From Triglochin maritima (taxonomy: Eukaryota; Streptophyta; Magnoliopsida; Alismatales; Juncaginaceae), in the NCBI GenBank assembly GCA_963682175.1, contig OY821775.1, positions 32,610,053-32,674,052 on the forward strand: a DNA stretch of 64,000 nucleotides, written 5' to 3'. The notes beneath the pieces were generated by a model. The model ran no database searches and was not told where the DNA came from. It worked only from the letters and a program-made list of their open reading frames with translations. Each line of letters starts with the position of its first letter. Positions within the stretch are counted from its first letter, which is position 1. The translations under genes and the position numbers were made by a program. Positions 36,642 to 48,055 of this stretch are shown piece by piece.

Positions 36642-37977
36642 TCAAGAGTTTGGGAATAATTGCACAATGGAAGAAGAGTTCCCCCCCGTTGCAGCATTAA
36701 AATTAGTATCATCAATCCAAACTCTCCAACCAATAGGTTGGTGCGTTGGAACGAGATCAAGAACCTCATGATCCTTGTCCGATTCACCAGGTGAACAGGA
36801 AGTATGTCTCTCACCCAAGATATCCTCTAACGAACTCCCAATACCCTTATTGGCAATGTAATTATTTGATGTCCCATCATTTCCAAGGTGATCAGGAACA
36901 ATAGTGAGGGGCAAACTCTCATCAGGTTGTATGAGATTAAGGGTACTAGGGAGCTCTTGCTCCACCAAAGGTGAGTCCTTAGGAGGTACAACAATAAGAT
37001 CATGTGGCTCAAGGGTCACGGGACAAAAAGGTAATGCACAATTCTATGCCGACTCATAATAGAACTGGTCCATGCTATTCTCAGTTGGAATGGAATCCTC
37101 CACCAAGTGATCGTGAATTGAAATCCCAAGTCCCTCAGACTGACTAGGAGTTTGACTTTGAAAGATTGTACTTTGAATTTGTGGAAGTGGTGGGGGTTCG
37201 ATATCAGAAGATAAATCCTCATGTTGACAAGAAAAGTTACTTTCCTCACGTTCACGTAATTGTTGCATCATTTGACTCACTTGCATTGCCATATTTTGTA
37301 TGGACTTTTGAGTGGTTTCCATGAACGTAAGAAAAGTTTGTTTCAAGGAATCAGGTATGTGGTCAACTATGAGGTCCAAGTCGGAATTTGAGAAATTTTG
37401 GGGTTGGGTGTTGATGGGCTGAGAATGAGTCCAATGATTTGGAGTGGGGTGTTGGTAGACTTCTGGGTATTCCGGAGGAGGATATTGGGGTGGAAATGAT
37501 GTATAAGAATTTGAATAAGAATTGTCTCCCCACGAATCCATCCCTCTCGGGTTGTACGCGGATGCGTAACGGTCATAATGAGCATTTTGGGAAAATGTGT
37601 GCTCATACTCAGGATCAGGGCAACACAAGGACATTCCCCAATAACATGACCACTCAACCTACAACAGTCACACGGTACGGCTACTGGAGCCACCGGTGCA
37701 CTCATGTCATCTACTACATGCATGAAAGAGGCCAAAGGTTCTTGTAATCTCTCAGTATGATGACCAACTTATGATCCGACGTAACTAGATGGTGGTCTAG
37801 CAGTCGGTGCTCTCTCATATTACCCCAATATGAAGAATGCTCAGTCACACAATTAAGATTATCCCAACCATACAAGGTGTTTGTCTGAGTCACCCTAGGA
37901 TGCATGGGTCCGGAGTACCAGGGAGAATTGTCCTGGTCCCAACAATGATATGGATGGTCGCCCATGTAACCATCCAT
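36642..37977 (-). pseudogene. gag-like ORF of non-autonomous element R
   Basis: Read on the minus strand, ATG 37977 opens MDGYMGDHPYHCW. A frameshift near 37735 leads to a complete zinc knuckle CDCCRLSGHVIGEC (C-x2-C-x4-H-x4-C), and another leads to the frame 37634-36642, broken only by TAG 37044-37046. That frame has a YNPRGMDSW block (Athila YNPGWRNHP position), Pro/Tyr-rich repeats, a helical Gln-rich stretch, then LEPHDLIVVPP and PIGWRVWIDD as in M. The capsid core present in M (YFPPTKEDPY region) is missing. There is no protease, RT or integrase, so R could only move with proteins supplied in trans. Confidence 0.7.
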
Positions 37978-39103
37978 CACAACAACAAAAACTCTCGAGT
38001 CGACCACTCTCACCACCACGAGGCCAACCTCGCAAAAAAATCCTCGACTCGACCCTAAAACGCTAACAAAGAGTGTAAAGGGGAGGAGACTAGAACGTAG
38101 AAGAAGGTGAGAAGAAGATGACTCATAAGGGAAGGGAAGAATCCCTAAAGATAGCGTAGGTAAAGGGTGAGGATAGAAGCCTATGCTAGCAAGCACGGCT
38201 CAAACAAGCTTAGGCTGGCTATGGGTCCTTACAGATAGACGAAGCCTAACTGCAAGGTCTCAACACGGCCTCAACACGCCTCACCTCCCTACGACAAAGA
38301 CCACAATGCCCAGCAAGTGAGCCAAGATCAGGAGAACTCGTCTCTCCTACTATCGACAAAGTGGGCGACGCCGATCAGGCTATGACGGTTGTGACCGGAT
38401 CACTCTCCTAATGCGCCCGAGTCCTAATGGCCAATGTCTACTTGCTTCTAGATTAAGGCTTTACTTGAGTATGCTTTTTGGGGCTAAGAGAGGGGTGATG
38501 AAATCCCCCACCTTATCTTTGAAGACTATAGGTGATGCCCCTTAAAGATGTTTTGAAATCTTAGGCTAGCAAGCAACTCACCAAATAAGCACTCACCTCA
38601 CTCTTGTCCTGATGCACCTTACTAACTAATGCATGATCGAAACATGCATGAATGAGAGATTTGGGTGCACGTACCTCACGCCAGCAATCAACAACAAAAT
38701 GTAAAGCAAAGAAAAGACAAATGCATGCAAGGTCTACAAATGATGCATGACCTAGATGGCAAGAAGTCTAATCTTTTGCTTTGAGTTTTATGGTCCAAGT
38801 TGATTAAACGGGATTGATCTTTAATCTGGGAGCAAACTAGAAGTCACAGCATGCAAAATAGTGCTCCCAGATAACTACAATGAACAAAACAACAACCAGA
38901 ACAAAATTGAGAGAGATTGAGGCTCACCAGGCCGCCTAATTGGCGGTCCCAGACCGCTGATTGGCGGTCACTTTTTTGTCTCTCGCTCTCAAATTCCTCC
39001 AGTCGCTTCCCCTTGTTCCTCAGAATGCCTGAAACACACAAAAACTAAAAACAAAAAATTAAAACCACTCGAATCGTCCAAACCAAAGTCTGGACAGAGC
39101 ACC
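37978..39103 (-). other. Leader of element R
   Basis: Non-coding. 38330-38440 is nearly the reverse complement of 17390-17500 in the M leader. A second conserved stretch is near 38620-38800. Confidence 0.6.
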
Positions 39104-39105
39104 TC

Positions 39106-39123
39106 CACGACAACGGCCCCAAA
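39106..39123 (-). promoter_or_regulatory. Primer-binding site of element R (diverged tRNA-Asp type)
   Basis: The minus strand reads TGGGGCCGTTGTCGTGGA, three mismatches from the tRNA-Asp complement seen perfectly in M, although the LTRs of R are nearly identical to each other. Confidence 0.65.
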
Positions 39124-39126
39124 ACT

Positions 39127-40649
39127 TGATTGATTCGTTTTATATTAAATCGCAAGTGCACGGCCGCGTTGAAGCAGTGGCAAATACGGGTCAATACATG
39201 GGGAGGTGTGTCGATTTTTGGTTTGTGCGAAGGCTAGTGTAAATGAAAGGAGAGAAAGGTTTGTTACACTAAACTACACTAAAATGCAAAAGGAAATGGA
39301 AGATAAGCAATAAAACTAAACCCCAAAGGGGTAGAGAAATAATGTGAATATAAAGATGTGTGTTTGTGTGTGTTCAATTATGCTCATCACAACATGTAGT
39401 GCATGAAAACATAAAACTAAATCCAACTTTGCCTCCACATGAAATAAGATAAGATCATATCATTAAAACATAGAAGACAATAATTGGAATGAAGCTAAAT
39501 GAACTCATGTATAAAGACTAGACCCTACTATGCCTCCACATGAAATAAGATAAACCAATATCATTAAAACATACAAGACATTAACCAAGGTAAAGGCAAC
39601 AAGAGTACATACACTACAAATTGTGTTTCCAATATTAATTCCATCCATATCCTCACCTTATCATTCCCCATTAAATAGGTCCACTAATCTAAGCATAAGC
39701 TAAGCTTCATTCAAGATCATTGCATATCAAAGATAAGAGTGAAATCCCATTAGATGGTTATGGAAATCATATAAGGCTCAAGGGATTAAGCTAACACACA
39801 CCTAATACACCACATGATCATATCACATATTTCTCCACCCCAAATGGATATGGATCTACTCACTACTCACTACTCATTACACTAACTACATTAACAAAAT
39901 GAAACATTAGACTGAAATGAAATTAACCTAAGAAGGCAAGAAATATTAAAGAAGCTTAAAAGGAAAGGAAAGTAAAACTAAACAAGCATGCAAAAATTAA
40001 AAGACAAGATTAAAAGAAACTAGAACAATTATTTTATTAAAATGACTCACATTGAAGGTAGCATTCTTCTCCACCTTGAGTTTTTCTTCAAAGCTTACTC
40101 CAGGTAGAGAGAATGCCACCAAGCAATGGGTAGGTTACAATAGAAGGTGAAGAGTTCTATTTATAGCCATAGAAAAAGGTAATCTGGGACAATCCCCCGG
40201 TATGGTACTAAACAAATACCAGAAATAGAATAAACACACTCTAATACACATGCCCACCAAAGATTAGCGGATTCGGAGCCAAACAGACCGCCAATTGGCG
40301 GTCTATCGGGTCTGGATCCGTCTGGAATTTGTTGTGGGCTTTTCTGGATGTCTTTGTTGGTCTTTGATGCATATACTTCCTTTATTGCCAAAATACTCCC
40401 CATGATGGTGTGAAGTTTTCTGTTTTGCTTTTTGGTCCTTTGATCTTACGTTCAGGTCCTTCTCCCTTGCATCTTAGTCCCCAGGTCTCACAACTTAGTA
40501 ATTTTTCCCTGCTCTTGGGTCCTTTTATGCTTCATCTCTTCAAACCTATTTATTTCTGAAATTCAAACATAAAACTCGTCGCATAGCATTGCTTAGGTGT
40601 AAGATAATGGATATAAGATACAAATATAAGCATGAAATGATGTCAATCA
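39127..40649 (-). mobile_element. 5' LTR of element R
   Basis: Right-hand LTR, 1.52 kb, TGATTGATTCG to GATGTCAATCA, followed by the target duplication GTTAG (40650-40654). Inverted TATA box at 40158-40166 (CTATAAATA on the minus strand). The only complete LTR-internal-LTR element with a perfect duplication in the window (33364-40649, 7.3 kb). Confidence 0.9.
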
Positions 40650-40654
40650 GTTAG

Positions 40655-41030
40655 CAACATCTAGCGTCATCCCCTTCCACCAGAAATTCCATTGTAGCTC
40701 CTTATACATCTTCGTACTCCCCAAATGCACAGTGTACTTAGAGCCATGGACCTCATCCATAATCTCCTACCTCATCCACAATTGGAACCCACAACCGATC
40801 TGGATATCGCAAACCTCCATCTACTACGACCTGAAACTCAGAACCCTCTACCCGACCTCCCTCCTGAAGTAAGAAACTCGACTCTGAATCCTCACTCTAC
40901 TTCTACGCAATCCTCTCGATGATGGTCGGCTCAACTAGCAAGCTAGCCAACTCTACTCGATCGGTCTCCTCCCTAAAAGGATGCCTATCTGGTAGATCCT
41001 CTAATATCCTCCACTCATGGATCCTAGGAG
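40655..41030 (-). pseudogene. Integrase N-terminal part of gypsy element F
   Basis: The minus strand near 40770-40655 encodes HGSKYTVHLGSTKMYKELQWNFWWKGM, matching the gypsy integrase zinc-finger lead-in (HPGstKMY.dl...yWWpgM). Toward 41030 the linker from RNase H is decayed. Confidence 0.7.
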
Positions 41031-41036
41031 AGCAAC

Positions 41037-41400
41037 TTAGCCTTCCCACTTCCTGCTAAGAGCATCAACGACTGAATTTGCCTTTTTTGTATGGTACGAG
41101 ATGGTGAAATCATAGTCCTTAATGAATTCCAACCACCGACGTTGCCTCATATTAAGGTCCTTCTGCGAGACCAGGTACTTTTGACTCTGATGATCGGTGA
41201 AGACCTCGAATTGCTCTCCATACAAGTAGTGCGTCCAGATCTTCAAGGCGAAAACCACAACTATGAGATCCAAGTCATGAGTGGATAATTCTTCTCATGC
41301 ACCTTCAGCGGTCTCAAAGTGTAGGCCACTACCTTCTCATGTTGCATGAGCACACAACCTAATCTAGTCTCTGATGCGTCGCTGTAGATAACGAAGCCTC
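41037..41400 (-). pseudogene. RNase H of gypsy element F
   Basis: Minus frame 41273-41037 reads [29 protein letters not shown], then [19 protein letters not shown] and [12 protein letters not shown]. This is the standard gypsy RNase H with the Asp of FTDH and the closing ADaLSRK motif (here VDALSRK). Confidence 0.85.
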
Positions 41401-41418
41401 TTGATCCACTCGAAAGTG

Positions 41419-42221
41419 TCAAACCGGTGTTGAAGTCAACCTCCTCTTCAGCTCCTCGAAACCCTCCTCATACTTCCGTGACCACTCAAACTTCACTCCC
41501 TTCCTGGTCAATGCCATCAGTGGTGCCATAATTTTGGAGAAATCCTGCATGAATCGACGATAATAACCCGCGAGTCCAACAAAACTCTTAATCTCTGACA
41601 CATTTGTTGGCACCTTCCAGTCCAGGACTCCCTTAACATTCCCAGGGTCCACCATAATGCCATCCCCTGACACCACGTGTCCAAGAAAAGGCACTTGCTC
41701 CAACCAGAACTTGCATTTCAAAATTTTCACAAACAACTGCTCCTTTCTCAGAATCACAAACACTACCCTCAGATGCTCCTTATGTTGCTCCATGTATGGT
41801 GTGTAAATCAAGATGTCGTTCATGAATACTATCACCAATTGGTCCAGGTACAACTTGAATGCATTGTTCATCAGATCCATAAATGTTGTAGGCGCATTGG
41901 TCAGTCGGAAAGGCATCACCAGAAACTCAAAGGGACCATAACGCGTCTTGATGCTAGCTTATGAACATCGTCACCCTTCATCCTCAGTTGATGGTAACCA
42001 GACCTAAGGGTAATTCTAGAGAACACCTTCGTTATCTGCAGCTTGTCAAACAAGTCCTCAATCCTCGATAGGGGATACTGATTCTTGATTGTAACCTTGT
42101 TCAACATCCTGTAGTCGATACACATCCGAATCGACCCATCGTTCTTCTTCACCAACAGCTCTAGAGCTCCCCAAGGTGAAACACTAGGCCTGATGAAACC
42201 CTTATCCAACAACTCCTTCAA
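41419..42221 (-). pseudogene. Reverse transcriptase of gypsy element F
   Basis: Two adjacent minus frames. 42221-41916 has [35 protein letters not shown] and [13 protein letters not shown]. 41919-41419 has MMPFRLTNAPTTFMDLMN and the active-site region VFMNDILIY, where the usual DD is ND, so a catalytic Asp is lost. The thumb and connection GYYRRFM ... PLMALTRKG follow. The wording fits a chromovirus such as the Tekay/Del lineage; the chromodomain end is not present to confirm it. Confidence 0.85.
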
Positions 42222-42638
42222 CTACATCCAATTCTGCCAAACCAATCCAAGCATGACATCGAAATCCAACATCGCAACACAATGAGGTCAGCTAGGAAGT
42301 CTTCATCTCCCAATACCACCGACACCCTCGGAAGATACTTCCTCCCAATGAGCACGTCACCCACCGACGTATTGCAACCTAAAAGTTAGCCCCACCGGTG
42401 CCCTAACCACTACGGCTATGAACTCCTCCATGATTAAGGAATGTGTAGCTCCACAATCAAACAATGTCCTCGCAAAATGACTAGAAACAAACAATCAAGA
42501 ATGAGTCCACCTCACATGCTAGAATTACCTATTACCAACTGGAATGCAAGTTCTAAAAGGAAAGAATTTACCGAGAGGGTTTGGGCATGATGCCCCACCA
42601 GAGAGTCTTCGGATTCTGTACACTTTTGGGACCGACCT
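42222..42638 (-). pseudogene. Protease remnant of element F, gag deleted
   Basis: Minus-strand peptides FARTLFDCGATHSLI (protease active site, usually LfDSGAtHSFI) and FDVMLGLVW appear around 42480 and 42250. The second runs directly into the RT start, and the primer-binding site lies only about 160 bp upstream of the first. Most of gag and part of the protease-RT linker are therefore deleted. Confidence 0.65.
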
Positions 42639-42650
42639 GCTCTAATACCA
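42639..42650 (-). promoter_or_regulatory. Primer-binding site of element F, initiator tRNA-Met
   Basis: The minus strand reads TGGTATTAGAGC (standard TGGTATCAGAGC), three bases from the ..GGTTACA end of the LTR. Confidence 0.8.
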
Positions 42651-43359
42651 TGTTGTAACCACCCCTATCCTGTGGGTGCGCACGCTTGCAAAACAAATCG
42701 AACTGTCGCGATCAGATTCATCTGCGACAACTAGAGGAGTTCCAATAAAGGACCAATCATACAAGACGCATTGAAGAGAACATACATGAATAAACTAAAC
42801 GTAAGACGTACATAATTGAAAAGGGAAATTATCCATCTATGGAAATAAGGTCAAATACATTACATCAAGTTCAAAAGTGAAATACATTATCAATAATGTG
42901 GAAGCAAAAGACAACTAGAGGAATCTGGTCGACATGTCCCTCCTGTACAGAATCCTCTAAAACTCCACCAGTCAAACCCTAAAGGAAACCTAAGTACCTG
43001 AGGCAAAACATCAATGAATATGCGTGAGTTTTCAATAAAGAAAACCATGTATGCCCCGGGTCCAAAAACAAGATGAGAAGTTATGAATGAGGCCTATGTA
43101 CCACACACGCAATAAAAGGGCAACCACTCTACATAGGTTTGTCGGGCGACAACTCAACAAAGTTGTGTCACTCGGGCTCCACCTGAAGTGATGTCTCTAC
43201 ATAGGAATCGAACTAGCAATCTTAAAGGTCTAATACACAAGAAGGTCAATCGATAGTCACCAATAACTTGGCACAAAGCAGTCTTCCAGATTGACATCCC
43301 AACTCACGACAATTTACCTACTTAGTTCCATCGTGACATTGGGAATGCCCGTCTTGTAG

Positions 43360-43364
43360 CAAAT
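43360..43364. repeat. Target-site duplication CAAAT of solo LTR E, left copy
   Basis: CAAAT at 43360-43364 and 44837-44841, flanking the LTR exactly. Confidence 0.85.
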
Positions 43365-44836
43365 TGTTGACTTTTTAGCCTTAATCTATGTTTTGATGAT
43401 TTAATCAATCTGATCTTAATTATAATCAATGTAGAATAGCACACATTATGCATGGCATATATATTGTATTATGCTAACTTCTACAGGTGATCAAGACTCA
43501 AGGAAGAAAGGATTCAAGTCAAGATATATAATCAAGCTCAATTGAAGACATGTAATTTGTATTTCTTTTGAGTCTTAGGAATTATGTGTACTTGAGCACA
43601 CAAGAGTAAATAACCAATCAAACACAAAATAGGTTCCTTAGAGAAGTCACACACAATGTTCACATCAATTGGACTTCAATAGATCACCCAAACTAGGACC
43701 GGAAAACAATTAAAACAAACCTAATCTGCGAGTGCCAAATCGGTCGACCAGAACGAGTTCTTCGTTCGACCGATTGGGTCTTTTAATATTGTTAGCTTAA
43801 ATGTTGAATCGATCGACCATTTGTATTATTTCATCTGACTATTTACACATGTCACATGACCGTTAGATTTGTTGTTTTCTACAACGGTCGGATTTCCCAA
43901 AACCCAAATTTACGAGACTTTCAGTCGATCAATATTTACCTAGCGGTCGACCGATTAAACAAACCTTTGTCACCCTGCACACTCTGGAAGTTTCTGGTCG
44001 TACGTCTCCTAGATCGCAGTCGACCGAAACTCATTTTCTCCTTGAACCCAGAAGTGCCTGGAAATTGCTGGTCGAACAGACCATTCGCTTAGTTCGACCG
44101 ATCCCCAATTTAGTTCGATCGTTCACTTAAGTTAACTTAGGTTAAAGCCAGATTTAACCGGCCGGTCGACCGGTATGCCCGATACGGTCGACCAATTTTG
44201 TTCTGAACATTGAGCTGCACTTCACTGTTTTGTGTTTCTTACACAACCACTTACCTCTTTAATCACAACGGCTATAACACCTTAAGAGCTTATAAATAGA
44301 TGTTACCAAGACACAATCTGACAACTCTTCCACTCCAAATTGTCTAATACATCTAAGAGAAACTCCCAAGCTCTACATTCCCCAATTCTACTCTCCAAGC
44401 CAAACTTCCGCACTTTAGATCGTTGCCCCATCATACTCTAAGTGTGCTCAAGTTAGAGAGTGAGTGATCCACTCAAACATTGTTTGTAAAGAAGCAAGTA
44501 CTTTGATGAAAGCCCAAAGTGTTCCCTCTCGGATTGTGAGAGGAAGAAATCAAGCTAGCGAGGTTGTTTGCGGAGCTTGTGGTGTAAAAGGCTTAATCTC
44601 AGCTCAGAACGAGATTGATAGTGAAGACGTACGCAGAGCTCGAGGGAGATCGAGCGGAGCTTGCAAGAGAGGAAGTAGGCGGGAGGCCGAACCTCTATAA
44701 AAACTATCGAGTCATCTTTTGGTTTGCATTGTCTTGTTTAGTTGTTTTTGTTTTTATTCTGTTGCATCTTTGATTAATTAAGCAAGTAGGGAATTAGTTT
44801 AAAAGTTATTAAAAGTAAGCCATACACGATCCTACA
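43365..44836 (+). mobile_element. Solo LTR 'E' (Sirevirus type)
   Basis: TGTTGACTTTTTAGCC ... CACGATCCTACA, 1472 bp, with perfect 5-bp duplications and no internal region. It shares start, end and order with C and D (about 1.5 kb) and more distantly with K and L. It carries GGTCGACC-type motifs (43740-44200), TATAAATA (44291-44298) and three hairpins (44500-44616). Confidence 0.9.
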
Positions 44837-45806
44837 CAAATGACAACACGCTTGTCCAGGTCTTATCCTACGTCTGGCCACTCTACATAGTGGTCTTTTC
44901 GTATAGGCCTCTCTACATAGAGGTCATACTCATAATTTTATGGTTTCGAGCCTGGACCGGCCTAATGCCCTACCGAAATGTTTTCACGAAGCCGGGAGAA
45001 ACATGGTTGAAGGTCCGTCCAGCTCAAAGCCCCGTCAGCCCCACAACAATCGTACCCAAGATTTAATCTATTAATACAATGCAATTGCAAGCTATCTATG
45101 GGACTATATCCAATCTATAGCTAAATAGTCAAGCATGAGCCCAACACAATGAGCATACAATTACACTCACCATGACTCCAAACATGTCAGAAGTAACAAT
45201 GCAAATCAGCAACATGATAGCACAGTCACGATCAATCAACCAAAATGAAACCAACTCCAACATTCATAACCATGCAACCTCGCTATCTACGGGTCATGTG
45301 ACTCGGGTCGTTATAGGTACATTTCATGACAATAATATCACATAAGAGAAGCAAATCAGAAACAAAAATAACATAACAAATCAACAAGTCAAGCCAATCT
45401 TACGACTACTGCATGTTGTCCCAACTATATACTTGAGCTACGGGTCATGAAGTGATGGTTATAAGGTCGAAGCTTTAACCTACTTACATAAATACACAAC
45501 ATAATCCTTTAAAACAGAAATTAACATCAATATAAATGATTCAAGCTCGTGTAATATCAGTTTAGTAAATATAGAAATCTTGTATGCAACGTGAAGCAAT
45601 GAAACATGCCCGAATTGATCAAAAGATGCATAACATGAGCTAGTAATTTCCAGGATTGAAGATTAATTGCATACAAAAATATATTCCTGGTAAAAACACA
45701 TGTACTCATCATTATATCTCTACTGAAATGAGATTTAACATAAAACCACACATTCACAAGCAACACATAATGTATATAGAATCAACACGACAAGAAAATC
45801 AAGGCA

Positions 45807-45894
45807 TGCATACACCAAAGTGAGAACCATCAACAGTTGAAATACATGCATGCATACACCAAAGTGAGAACCATCAACAGTTGAAATACATGCA
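45807..45894. repeat. 44-bp tandem duplication in LTR F
   Basis: Two adjacent copies of a 44-bp unit beginning TGCATACACCAAAGTGAGAA, identical by eye; a third copy begins and stops after a few bases. Confidence 0.85.
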
Positions 45895-46367
45895 TGCACC
45901 ACCCTTGATTCTCCTCCTGACTTCCAGACCCCTTCCCACTATGACATCTCAAGACGAGGAAGACATGAACGCAGTGATGTAATGTGAACCAGCCATCCCA
46001 TGTCGCACGATATGCGGGTGATGCCAACAGAATCAACGATCAGCACCAACATGCACCCGGCACGCTGGCTAGACCTTCCCCCACCCCAGCTGCACCCAAC
46101 CTCTACCCCACCAGGCCCCACCTTGCACCCTTCAAGGTCAGCCACCACCAGAAATCAGCCACACCAGCTGGCTATCCAAGAGCTACACCCCTGCGCGTGG
46201 TAGAGATCCTAGACAGCCATTTACGCGCCAGACGTGCATGGCCTCAAGGCTGGAGCTGTCCCACCTCCTCCCTTGGAGTATCATGACCGGAACTAGAACA
46301 CATGTCACTGGAGCCACCCACGGCCACACACAAAACCTTTATACGCCTAGTTGGTTGTTGGCATGAT

Positions 46368-46385
46368 GGTGCAAAGACTTGCACC
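46368..46385 (-). repeat. Short inverted repeat in LTR F
   Basis: GGTGCAA-agac-TTGCACC, a perfect 7-bp stem with a 4-base loop. The same stem with a different loop (tcgg) is in LTR I at 63403-63420. Confidence 0.7.
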
Positions 46386-46809
46386 ACCAGGTACTCCGGT
46401 GACGGCCAGCACACCAGCCATCACTCCCACCTACTTGTCCTTTGCTAAACCTCCAAATAATGATCCAATGATAGCACAGTATTCTCCCTTGATTACCTTC
46501 CAAAACCATGCTGATTTTAAATGTGCATGCTGATGTGGACGCCATCTCAGAAACACAAAGACTCCCATGCAGAAGCTTAAGTGGCCAAAAAATAAATCTC
46601 ATGCCACTTACACCACAATCCTAATCGATCGAGTCTAGACGCTCGCTCGGTGCGCCATGCCCCGCGCGACCAAAAAGGAAACTTTCCCAAAAAAGAAAAC
46701 TTCTGCCAAACAAAATAATCCACGACACAAGAAAACATACATAAGAACAAATACACAAGCATGAAGATGAGAAGGGATATATTATTGACTCAAGAGAGCT
46801 GGTCTTACA

Positions 46810-47438
46810 TATACGGCTTTGGATGGGGTTTAACTGAAGCGTTTAACTAGGGTTGAAAGGTTGTTGTGTTGAGTTAACTTGGCTAACATTAGTGGATTTT
46901 TGTGAGCTGTGAATTCAATTGTTTTAGAGGGGCAAAACAACACGTCTAGTAGTCTTTTAATGGAGAAGAAGTTATGGTTTGATGAGTAGCATAATGTGTA
47001 GATATTTTGGAGGGAACTTCAAATATCTGGTTTAGAGTTGGGGTTGAGGTTTGATTTGGATTTGTTTTTAGATATGTAGAAGCCTAGATTGTTATTTAGT
47101 TCCAATTTTGGTGTGTAATAATGTTTAAAGTGACTTACCGATTAAGATCGCATGTTTCCATTTAAGGTTCAATGGGTGTTACTTGTTTTCCTTAGGTTAG
47201 TTTAAACTTCATTGGGGTTTATTAATGTTTTTTGGGTGGATTAGTGTTTGTTTAATTAATTAGGGTGAAAGTTAATTGCTTAAAGTTGATTACCTATTGA
47301 GATTATGATAGCTGATTGCTTAATAACAGCTAATCGTGCCTAATTAAGGTTAATTACTCCTTAATTGTGTGGATTAAGGTTTTATTTTTAAGGATTGAGT
47401 TGGATTAAATCTTGGGATTGTGTATTAAGGTTTTGGAT
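46810..47438. other. Unassigned T-rich spacer
   Basis: No ORF or recognised repeat. It lies outside LTR F and before an inverted LTR piece; it could be old flanking DNA. Several 'ttaattaggttaatt' phrases recur at 47250-47360. Confidence 0.35.
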
Positions 47439-48055
47439 TGATTCAGTTATACTACCGCAAGTGCACAGCATCGGTGAAGACGCGGCAAGTACGGGGAGCA
47501 CGTACGAGCTGGAATCCATAATACTAAAGTGGGAAAAGAAGAGAGAAATGAGGTCAGAGTTACACTACAATTCATACGAAATCATAAAACAAACAATAAA
47601 AATAAACCCCTTAGGGGGTAGAGAAATAACGTGGAAATGAAACTTTGTGTATATGTGTGTTCATTTGTGTTCATCACAACATGCAATACATGAAATCAAT
47701 AAAACAAAATCCAACTTTGCCTCCACATGAAATAAGATATAACATTATTATTAAAACATACAAGACAATAATTGAAATGAGGCTAATATGAGCTCATGCA
47801 TAATGACCAAACCCCACTATGTCTCCACATGAAATAAGATTTAACACAATCATTAAAACATACAATACATTAATTAAGATGAGGTCAACAAGGGCACATG
47901 CTCCCACATGTCATGTTTCCTTCTTCCACTCCAACCTTATCCTAACCTCACTATTCCCCATAAAATAGGCCCACTAATCTAATCATATGCTAAGCACCAC
48001 TCAAGAGCATTAGCACAACAAAGATAAGAGTGAAAATCCCATAAGATGGTTATGG
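47439..48055 (-). mobile_element. Truncated inverted Athila-like LTR
   Basis: The plus strand reads TGATTCAGTTATACTACCGCAAGTGCAC and follows LTR R (33364 onward) for 617 bp ('ctccacatgaaataagat', 'aacaaagataagagtgaaa'). It breaks at 48055 and joins copia LTR sequence in mid-LTR. A diverged, truncated member of the J/M/R/H family. Confidence 0.75.

Larger units (their letters stand above)
42654..46809 (-). mobile_element. 5' LTR of element F, interrupted by solo LTR E
   Basis: On the minus strand it begins TGTAAGACC (46809) and ends GGTTACA (42654). Without solo LTR E it is about 2.7 kb, in the range of long gypsy LTRs. The first nine bases and a block around 46360-46440 also occur in LTR I (62751 onward), supporting the border. 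The proline-rich ORFs within are not gene-like. A 44-bp tandem duplication lies at 45807-45894. Confidence 0.65.

Noticed and set aside
45984..46286. Proline-rich 100-codon ORF
   Set aside because: Within the LTR of F, overlaps other ORFs of similar quality and has no counterpart in LTR I.
46810..47438. Possible host gene or promoter next to LTR F
   Set aside because: No ORF, splice pattern or recognisable protein; composition is T-rich and resembles decayed repeat DNA.
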